Positions 9,779 to 17,359 of a stretch of 24,876 nt of DNA are shown here, one piece after another. Both the position numbers and the translations under genes were made by a program. Within the stretch, counting starts at the first letter, position 1. Each line of letters starts with the position of its first letter. Origin of the DNA: Haplomitrium mnioides (lineage: Eukaryota; Marchantiophyta; Haplomitriopsida; Calobryales); the NCBI GenBank assembly GCA_049999725.1, contig JBNGIS010038042.1, positions 1-24,876 of the forward strand, given 5' to 3'. Under the pieces are notes generated by a model. It was given only the letters and a program-made list of their open reading frames with translations. It was not told the DNA's origin and did not search any database.

Positions 9779-12360
9779 AAAAATCAAGCGGTTTATAAGA
9801 GCTTGATTAATTCCAATAGAATTAAAAGCTCGATAAGAGTTCAAAACACCTTGTTTCATCTAGATGGTATGATTGATGAGCATTCTTGTAGAATGTTGGT
9901 AGATTGTGGAAGTTCTACAATTTCATGTCATTATATTTTTCAAAGAAAATCAAAGCCAAAACTTTGCCTATCAAGGGAAGTTTTGTGACTATGGTTGATG
10001 GCAAAAAACATGAGGATTTCAGCTCACACAAGCCAGTTTTTTAAGAGTTGGCAAGGAGTGAAGAATCTATAGATTTTGTTATTGCACTCATAGAGTATGA
10101 CATTATTTTGGGCTTGCCTAGGCTTGAAGAAAGAGCCGCTCAAGTTGATTAGGCAAAATGATAAATTCAAGCTACTTTACAAGAAAAGAAAATTTTTCTT
10201 GAGACGTCTGACACCATTGGTAAAGAAGCCCAAATCAATTCAACATGATGCTTTGATGGAGAAAGAGTTGCATGTCTTTGTTATATAGATCAAGCTTATC
10301 GTGGACTTGAATAGGGAGGGAGGGAAATCTATACCAACCTCAATGATTGATGATATTTTGAAGGAGTTTTCAAATTTATTTCTAAATGATTTTCCAAAAA
10401 GGTTACCAAATGATCATGGAATGCCCTTTCCAATTGAGTTGATACCATGAAGTACGCTTTATAATCAACTTATATACCAGTTATCGCCACAAGAGTTGGA
10501 AGAGCTTTGCAAGACCTTGACGGATCTTCTTGAGAAGAATTTCATTCAATGTAGTACTTTGTATTGCGGAGCACCGGTATTCTTTGTACAAAAGAAAGAT
10601 GGTGGATTTTATCTTTGTACAGATTATCGTGGTTTTAACAATCAAACAATGAAGAATGCTTTCATTTTACCACACATTTATGATTTGTTGGATCAATTGA
10701 GTGGTGTGCGATTCTTTTTCAAGATGGATCTTCAAAGTGGCTTTTGGAAAATTCATATTAAGCCAAGTGATGTGCCAAAGACAACTTTTTGCACAAGGTA
10801 TGGGCATTTTGAGTAGAAGGTTCTTACATTTGGTATGACTAATACTTCGATCATATTCATGGATCAAATTCATCGAATTTTGATGGGCTATTGGATAAGT
10901 CAATTTTGGTGTTATTGGATGACATTCTTATTTTTAGCAAAACTAAAGATGAGCATCTGGATCATCTGAAAGAAGTATTGCAAAGGTTGCATAATTGAAA
11001 GTTTTATTGTAAGAGATCCAAGTGCAAATTTTAGAAGCAAGAGGTTGCTTACCTAAGACACAAGGTGTTTGCAAATGGTATCAAGATAAAGGAAGAGAAA
11101 ATCAAGGCTATCATAGAGTGGCCAACACCAAAGGAGGCAAAGGAAATTAGAGTCTTTAATGGATTTGCAAGCTTTTATCCACGATTCATCCATTATTATG
11201 TGCATATTACTACACCACTTACAGATATGCTTGGCAAGGAGGTCAAGTTTCAATAAGCTGCCAAAGAGAAAGGGTATTTCAACAACTCAATGATATAGTC
11301 TCTTCTTGTCCTATTCTGTAGCCATATGATCTAGAGTCATGTTGTATAGTTGTTTTTTATGCTTCTAATTTTGCTATTGGAGTAGTTTTGCAGCAAGAGT
11401 TTGAGATTGGACTTCATTCAATTGCCTTCATGTTATGTTGATTAAATGCGAAAGAGAGAAATTATTCTGCAAGGGATCAAGAGAAGTTGGCATTGGTTTA
11501 TGCTACAAAAGTGTGGAGATACTATCTTTTGAGAAGACTTGTGCTCATACACACATATTACAAGCCATTGTTGTAAGCAATCCATTTGGAAAATATAGCA
11601 AGTCGCCATCAGCGATAGGAAGATCAATTGCAACTCTTTGATATCAAGCTAGAATACAAGTCTGGATAGTTCCACACCATTTCTGATACATTGTCATGAA
11701 GGCCAGATCATTGAGTGAATAAAATGGAGGCAATTAACATTAGTTTATTACACTTTGATGAGGCAACTAGTGGGAGTTATCACTAGAAGCTACAAAAGAT
11801 GCTTTTTTAGTCTTGTTCAAGAACAATTGGCCGTAACAGATAGTAAGTATCATTCTTTTTCCATTCGAGATAGTATTCTCTATCAAGCCCATCAAATATA
11901 TGTTCTACAATCTGTTGTTTTTTTAATAGGTCATTTACAAGAAGCACATGACATTCCTATCTCATGGCATCTTAGAGTAGATAAAACTACATAATTGCTT
12001 CAGCACACTTGGTGGTGGCTTAACTTGGCTCAAGATGTTTGTGGTTGTGTTCATTTGTGTGAAAGTTGTCAACAAAAAAAAGCTTGAAACAAAAATCCAG
12101 AAGGACTTCTTCAACCACTACCAATTCCTACTGCTCGTTGGGAATATGTAGGTTTGGATCTTGTCACTTCACTTCCTACACTGCCTCATGAGTTCACTAC
12201 CATTGTGGTGTTTGTGGACAAGCTCAACAAGCAGATTCATTAAGCACTGTTGGTGGATACAATATTTGCTTCAAAATTGGCAGAAATTTACTTTGATATT
12301 GTCTTTTATCATCATGGAGTGCCAAGAACTGCTACTGAGTTCTTGTTTCACTTGGTAGTC
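9779..12360 (+). pseudogene. Decayed pol (protease, RT, RNase H, truncated integrase)
   Basis: Domains follow in the Ty3/gypsy order. A protease-like M-L-V-D-C-G-S-S-T lies near 9895. RT at about 10440-10990 contains VQKKDGG, FKMDLQSGFW and the catalytic L-L-D-D at 10912-10923. A chromovirus-style connection follows (IEWPTPKE, about 11110). RNase H remnants carry YSARDQEKLALVYATKVWRY near 11460-11520. The integrase zinc region has its Cys pair at C-E-S-C-Q-Q-K-K (~12060), and the first catalytic segment is V-G-L-D-L-V-T-S-L-P (~12150). Frames change several times, with stops such as the TAG at 10814-10816. The second and third integrase acids are not found: similarity ends near 12360 after H-G-V-P-R. 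Non-functional. Confidence 0.85.
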
Positions 12361-12640
12361 GCAAATATTATTTTTTATGATTTGGTATTGAAAAACATCA
12401 ATTTTAAGTTTGTGATCTTTTTTTGCAAAGAAAATCGTTTTTTAGAAATACGAATTGTGTATTTTCCATTGAGATTATATTAAAAAAATTTCTTTATAAT
12501 AAACACCCTAGAAAACAAGCATTTTGGTTATTGCAATATTTTATTAAAACCTCACACTATTGTGAATACACTAAATTCATAAAAAAACATATATCTTTTT
12601 ATGAAAAAAAATTATATGCAGACGTGGATGTCTATTCGCG
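12361..12640. other. AT-rich segment after the truncated element
   Basis: About 280 bp of AT-rich DNA begins where integrase similarity stops. It matches neither the LTR at 8457 nor anything else recognised. An 85-codon frame crosses it but lacks any motif and runs into the 37-bp array. It may be old flanking DNA or decayed element sequence. Confidence 0.4.
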
Positions 12641-12654
12641 TACGGACTTTGAAC

Positions 12655-13050
12655 CAAACTATGAGCGGCATAGCTATTAAATCCTAAGCAAGCATAGAAT
12701 TCCAAACTAGAACCTAGAGCCTATGCATGCATGGACTCCGAACGAGAATCCTAAAGCCTATGCGTGCATGGACTCTGAACGAGAACAATAAGGCTATGCA
12801 CGCATAGACTTTGAACGAGAACCATAAAGCCTATGCGCACTTAGACTCTAAACAAGAACCCTAAAGCCTATGCACACATAGACTTTGAACGAGAACCTTG
12901 TAGCTTATACGTGCATGGACTATGAACAAGAACCTTAAAGCTTATACAAGCATAAACTCTAAACGAGAACTAGAAAGCTTATGTGCGCATAGACTCTAAA
13001 CTAGAACGTAAAGCCTATGCGGCCATAGATTGCTAGAGCTCATGTGCGCA
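12655..13050. repeat. 37-bp minisatellite (array 1)
   Basis: About ten diverged copies of a 37-bp unit. The unit contains GCCTATGCGTGCATGGACTC followed by TGAACGAGAACCCTAAA. Copies erode toward both ends. The ATGCGYGCATGGACT core is shared with the 24-bp arrays at 14.6 and 16.5 kb. The array lies about 250 bp past the 3' end of the methyltransferase pseudogene. Confidence 0.85.
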
Positions 13051-13076
13051 TGGGCTCCAAACCCATGTGCACATGA

Positions 13077-13170
13077 ACCATTCTTAGACTAGCAATTGAC
13101 TTCAAACCATTCTTATACTAGAAATTGACTCCAAACCATTCTTACACTAGCAATTGACTCCATACCATTT
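13077..13170. repeat. 29-bp tandem repeat, about three copies
   Basis: Three and a fraction copies of a 29-bp unit (ACCATTCTTAGACTAGCAAT plus TGACTTCAA), differing at a few positions. It sits between array 1 and the pseudogene's 3' end. Confidence 0.85.
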
Positions 13171-13269
13171 TTAGGCGCACCAAATTGAATTGTGATGAAA
13201 AGACTTGAAATAGATTGGGAGTGCAACAAGTTGAAACTTTGGCAAATAAAGCTTTGTAAAAAAAAACAC

Positions 13270-13275
13270 TTTATT
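13270..13275 (-). terminator. Candidate polyadenylation signal
   Basis: AATAAA on the minus strand, 28 bases after the last stop (TGA at 13303-13305) of the methyltransferase pseudogene. The spacing is suitable for a 3' end signal, but the hexamer is common in AT-rich DNA. Confidence 0.35.
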
Positions 13276-13302
13276 AATAAAACAATTTGTTCAAACAGAT
13301 GC

Positions 13303-14540
13303 TCAGGCTCTATCCTCCTTGGGAGGAATTGTCTCATCTAATTCCAAAGGCTAAGCATTTGTAGCCGCTAGAGAGTCTTGTCAAGACTTTCCAGTCCCAG
13401 ATATTGCAACAGAATCACCAATAGCACCTGCTATACTAGGAAGAACAGGTTCCTTGTGGTATGCATAGACTGTCTATGACTCAGTCCCATCAGATGGCAA
13501 GGAAGCCAATGTCAAAATTCTCTGATGAATGTAGAAAGACTGAAGTCTATCATATTCCACTGCGATGCAATTTCGCATCAGTTTTAAAGCACAAACAATG
13601 CATGTGCCAGACCCAAAGCAAAGATCTAAGATCCAATGCTGCTTTGTTGACAAATGTTCGATGGAAAAATTGTAAAGAGCCCACGGCTTTTGATAAACAT
13701 TGATAGAAGCATCATCTCCTAGATGTTTAAGTTTTGCAGAAACCGTAGGACAACTAAAAACACTACGCATTATTTTTCGAGCCTCATGCTCCTCTTTCCT
13801 TCTTTCGTCCACTAGCCTATAGTCCAATATTCATGGGCATGTGCGATTCTGGGACCACTAGAATGATGAATGTTGTTTTTTTTCCTTGCAAAAAGAAAAA
13901 CAAACAAATCAAATATTCTAACCAAAGTACAAGAAAAGTAAAAAAGAGAAATTAAAAACTAAAAAATCAATGAACAACTTGCCAGATGTCGTAGTCGATT
14001 GCATAACAAACTTCCAAAAGAGGATCATTGATGATGTCAAATTGTTGCGATGAATGCATAATAACAAAAGACCAAAAATCTGACGTTATAATTGCCACAA
14101 AAGATGAAACCATGTCAAAAATGTCATCTTTTGAAAATGGTTGAGAATCATCATGCTTACATTCTTTAAGGTTGTAACTATAAGGAATATCTGCAATAGC
14201 CAAAGTGAAACACCTAGGTTTCACCAAGCCCTTCAATTGTCGATCATTGGCCTCCCCGTAGACTTGGTAAAATACCACGTTGAGACCATCGACGTAGGAC
14301 AATAAGTCCTTGTCCTCGTCTCTCACAACTCCTTTAGTTGTAAGAGATGCAAAACCGCTTTGCTGCCATAATTTCCACTCTCTAGCCTTTTGGCAATGAA
14401 GAAGAAAAGTCGGAGGATAGGAAACGAGAGTGGGAGCTTGGTCCTAATCTTCTGGGGCTTCTTTGACCCCTGATCTTTTTCGGCCTTTTGCAGCTGCTGT
14501 CAATTTTTTTTGCTAGCTGACATTTGAACGTTTTGCCCTC
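13303..14540 (-). pseudogene. Beta-class DNA amino-methyltransferase domain, broken (last two exons)
   Basis: This is the C-terminal catalytic part of a gene related to SAM-dependent enzymes that methylate adenine N6 or cytosine N4 in DNA. The first of the two exons (14540-13978) starts after a good acceptor (TTGTATGTAG). It carries motif IV as D-I-P-Y at 14191-14180, where the family has [DNS]-P-P-[YFW]. The second (about 13859-13303) follows an intron ending TTTTTGCAAG. It carries L-D-L-C-F-G-S-G-T (FGSGT at 13617-13603), the SAM-binding motif I, followed by the acidic V-E-Y-D. Motif IV before motif I defines the beta class. Lesions: TAG at 14444-14446, 13474-13476 and 13351-13353; TGA at 13381-13383; apparent frame changes near A8 runs at ~14508 and ~13866, and near 13815. 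Catalysis is very unlikely. Whether the ancestor made N6-mA or N4-mC cannot be settled from DIPY. Confidence 0.75.
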
Positions 14541-14594
14541 CTACATACAACAAAAACAGAAAAAAATTTAAGGAGACAAAAAAATTTAAATACT

Positions 14595-14930
14595 AGAGAG
14601 GGACATTGAGTTCCTTGCGTGCTTGGACTTCCAAGTCCATACACGCAAGGGCTTTAAAGTCCATGCTCACAAGGACTTCGAAGTCCATGCGTTTTTGGAC
14701 TTCACAGTCCAAGTGCGAAAGGACTTTGCAGTCCATGCGCGTATGGACTTTGCTGTCCCTGCTCGCAAAGACTTTGCAGTCCATGCGAGCATGGATTTCG
14801 CAGTCCTTGCGTGTAGAGACTTCTCAGTCCATGCGCACATGGATTATAATGTCCTTTTGCGTAGAGACTACAAAGTCTATGCGTGCTTGGATAGTGAAGT
14901 CCATGCGCGCATGGACCCTAAACCTATTTT
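14595..14930. repeat. 24-bp dyad-symmetric minisatellite (array 2), inside an intron
   Basis: About thirteen copies of a 24-bp unit built from two abutting palindromes, GGACTTCGAAGTCC and CATGCGCGCATG, so the unit equals its own reverse complement. Because 24 is a multiple of three, frames stay open on both strands. The deduced 8-residue repeats (such as M-D-F-A-V-H-A-R) are not evidence of a protein. The array lies within the intron bounded by donor 15007-15006 and acceptor 14542-14541 of the methyltransferase pseudogene. Confidence 0.92.
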
Positions 14931-15007
14931 ATCAAAACCAATGACAACTTAAAGTAAATTCACTGCAACTCCAAAGAAATGAATGTGGTGTGAAACAAAG
15001 AACTTAC

Positions 15008-16466
15008 CAAAAGCTTCACGAAGCTTGAATAGAAAGCAGCCATCTTGAACTCCTCAGTGTGGAGAGGGGACTCCTCTCTTGCTTCCTCCTAAGTGCTGCA
15101 ATAAACCTCTGAACAAAAACTTTTTACCATAACTGCCAAAACTTTATATCTCTCTGCCTCCCGAGACATTTTGTCCATTAAAAGCTCTCCAACTTCCACC
15201 CGCTTCAAAATTGAAATTTTTACTTCATTGGAAAGACCTTGAAGGGACCTCCAAGGTGTCCACTTCACGTCCTTCGTTCTCAAAGATCCCTTGGCCTTCG
15301 GCTTCTGGCCCTTGACCGTATTCTTCTCCCACATTAAAAATACGCTCTATTGTAGATCCCAGAGCTCACCACTTCTGAATGTCAGCTGGAACTAGTTGTC
15401 ATGAGAAGTTACAGTCTTCTCAAGTGTTGGCTTGGGCTTTATTTCCAAGGTTTCCACCACTAATTTTCTTTTCAATTTTTGGGATGACACCATCCCACTC
15501 TCCACAAATATTTGATGCCAATACTTGACCTTTTGAATAGAGGTCATTTCTAGCTTGTACCTCTGGTCATAGTTGTCATCAGTTGCAAAAATGAGAGCCT
15601 TTGTTGGTGTGAGGCCCATGTACACATAACAGTTGCAGAGCAATAATGCCGGATTCTTCGCTCCGTATTTTGTGGGTAATAGTTGCCTTGCTGCAACATT
15701 GTGATTGCCTCATGTATTCTTGTAGCGATATTTGTCAAGGTTCCTAATATCAAACTCTGACTTGTCTTTTAACCCACACTTCAGGTCAACAACAACAATG
15801 AAAAACTATGCGCATACTTGTTTGTGAGCATTCTCTATGCCAAAAGCTCAACAAAATCTTCATTCAACCTTCTACTCTGGAAAAGTCCCCAGTTGTCTAT
15901 TCCTGGTTTGGTAGATTCAAATTCTCTAGCCTAATGGTGATTGTTTCTTCACGGACTCTGCATTGCTAGATTGCAAACTCTCCTATTTTGTTTTTGTCTT
16001 CTTTAGACATTGTCTGAGGGTCCACCTGCTCCTTTTCTTGAAAGTTTGCAACCCCTTGTAGGATTGCCTTTTAGATCTTGATGTTGGAGCTTGAACTGGC
16101 TCCGGCTTTGATTCTTGCCCCGACGTGCTTGGTAATGAAGACAAAAGGGCAACAGAAGATGACCTTGTTGTAGATTCCAAGGGGGCTGGTTCCTCTTCAA
16201 TGATCGATGCTAGAACATTCTTTTTCTTCTTGGTAGTCGATTTTTATTTTTTTTTTAGCCTCAGTTGGCTCAACCTCCTTTCTTTTTTATTTGGCAGAAG
16301 GGTCTGCCATGTGAACTGAAAATGTTGCCATGCTCGGATGTGGCACTAGTGCTTGAATATTAATGCCCTGCTTGGGCTTCAAAATCTTGATATTGATGGC
16401 CAATTTAATGAAGTCGTGCTTGACGCGCTTCACGTGTTTGTAAACATCGACGAAATCTGCCAAAAA
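15008..16466 (-). pseudogene. Long internal exon of the methyltransferase gene, broken
   Basis: A minus-strand exon bounded by an acceptor (..TTAGTCAG, 16468-16467) and a perfect donor (GTAAGT from 15007). It starts F-L-A-D-F-V-D-V-Y-K-H-V and joins the previous exon in phase. In order it has a Pro/Ser/Lys-rich linker (~16290-16020), then S-K-E-D-K-N-K-I-G-E-F-A, L-F-Q-S-R-R-L-N-E-D-F-V-E-L-L, A-L-L-L-C-N-C-Y-V-Y-M-G-L-T, and a charged segment with W-R-S-L-Q-G-L-S-N-E-V-K. I do not recognise a domain here. In-frame stops: TAA 16287-16289, TAG 15966-15968, TAG 15835-15837, TGA 15710-15712, TAG 15392-15394, TAG 15347-15349 and TAG 15089-15091. Several frame changes occur, one at the A10 run near 16240. 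It is assigned to the methyltransferase gene because its donor joins the 14540 acceptor in frame. Confidence 0.6.
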
Positions 16467-16960
16467 CTGACTAAACTAAAAACAAAACAAAACAAATTAA
16501 ACTTAAATACAAGTGTTCAAGGTAAGAGATAGACAATATATTCATTGCGCGCATGGACTCTAATAACCATACGTGCATGCACTGCACAAGGGAGTCCATG
16601 CGCGCATGGACTCCCAAGTCTTTTGCGCATGGACTCCTATGTCCAAGTATGATTGGACTCCCAAGTCTATGCGTGCATAGACTCCCAAGCTCATGTGCGC
16701 ATGGACTTGGAGTACATGCACGCATGGACTTGGAAGTCCAAGCGTGCTTGGACATGGGAGTCCAAGCGTGGGCAGGGACTTGGGAGTCCATGCGCGAATG
16801 GACTCCCAAGTCCTACAATGCAAGGACTCCTATGTCCATGCACGTATGGACTCTTGGATCTATGTGCAACTAGACCCTGGGACTCCATGCTTGCATGGAC
16901 TCCCTGGGAGTTCCAACTTAGTAAAAAGAAAAACAAGTGAAAAAAGATTTCAGAAATTAC
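16467..16960 (-). other. Intron of the methyltransferase pseudogene, filled by array 3
   Basis: Donor GT at 16960-16959 (GGCAAG|GTAATT) and acceptor AG at 16468-16467. Joining the flanking exons keeps the frame (..A-K-E-D-G-K then F-L-A-D-F). Most of its 494 nt is the 24-bp minisatellite. The next intron (14541-15007, 467 nt) has the same organisation. Confidence 0.6.
16545..16905. repeat. 24-bp minisatellite (array 3) with internal orientation switches
   Basis: About fifteen copies of a 24-bp unit related to array 2: a GGACTCCCAAGTCC half and the palindromic half CATGCGCGCATG. One perfect 18-bp palindrome, GTCCATGCGCGCATGGAC, spans 16594-16611. The non-palindromic centre reads CTCCCAAG in copies from about 16611 to 16690, CTTGGGAG or a variant from about 16704 to 16791, then CTCCCAAG again from 16799, so the array contains an internal inverted segment. 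Long open frames on both strands here follow from the 24-bp period. Confidence 0.9.
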
Positions 16961-17329
16961 CTTGCCATCTTCCTTTGCAGCCTGAAGATGCTTGACAAAA
17001 ATGTCCCTCTCCTTGATCTCAAAAAAAAAAATCGTTTGCAATTTGCATAGTAAAGGGTTATTGAATCTTGGGATTGCACAAGTAGCCTGATGTTGGCTTT
17101 CTTGCCTTCAATTATTATCGTAATTTGAACTACTAAACCCAAATTGAATTTTTCACCTTCACGAGCGAAAATGTAAAGATTTTGATCAGGGTCTTTAAAG
17201 AAACAGTAATTAACGAGCCAATTCCACTCAAGATTTGTAGTCTCTAGAGCATTGACAACATCCAAATACCTCTATGGCTTTGGTTGAGTAGGGCGGGAAA
17301 CATTTCCTTGAGATTCTAATCTCAAGATG
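16961..17329 (-). pseudogene. Upstream exon of the methyltransferase gene, broken
   Basis: A coding-like exon whose acceptor is probably TTCACTTGTTTCTAG (AG at 17331-17330). It reads P-T-Q-P-K-P, a TAG at 17272-17274, then R-Y-L-D-V-V-N-A-L-E-T-T-N-L-E-W-N-W-L-V, continuing to A-A-K-E-D-G-K at the donor. An 11-base A/T homopolymer (17021-17031) coincides with a one-base frame change, after which E-I-K-E-R-D-I-F-V-K-H-L-Q follows in the neighbouring frame. No domain was recognised. No start codon or earlier exon was found: the sequence changes character at 17360, where a retrotransposon LTR seems to begin. Confidence 0.55.
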
Positions 17330-17359
17330 CTAGAAACAAGTGAATTTGGAGGTAAACAA

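Noticed and set aside
14593-14952. Three overlapping 63- to 112-codon frames on both strands
   Set aside because: They follow from the 24-bp period (a multiple of three) and the dyad symmetry of array 2; the peptides only mirror the repeat.
12655-16905. CRISPR-like arrays
   Set aside because: Units are contiguous and diverged with no unique spacers, and the context is eukaryotic with introns and retrotransposons.
16471-17041. Six long frames of 87-116 codons on both strands around array 3
   Set aside because: Same cause. Only the short part from 17041 to 16961 of one minus-strand frame is accepted, as the end of an exon.
13303-17329. TAG/TGA stops repaired by U-to-C RNA editing, as in fern and hornwort organelles
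   Set aside because: The locus has spliceosomal-type introns and nuclear retrotransposons around it, and it also contains frameshifts. Such editing is known from organellar transcripts.
13303-17329. A TAG-recoded genetic code
   Set aside because: The transporter gene at 4616-6925 ends naturally with TAG, and TGA and TAA also interrupt the relic; decay by C-to-T change explains all of them.
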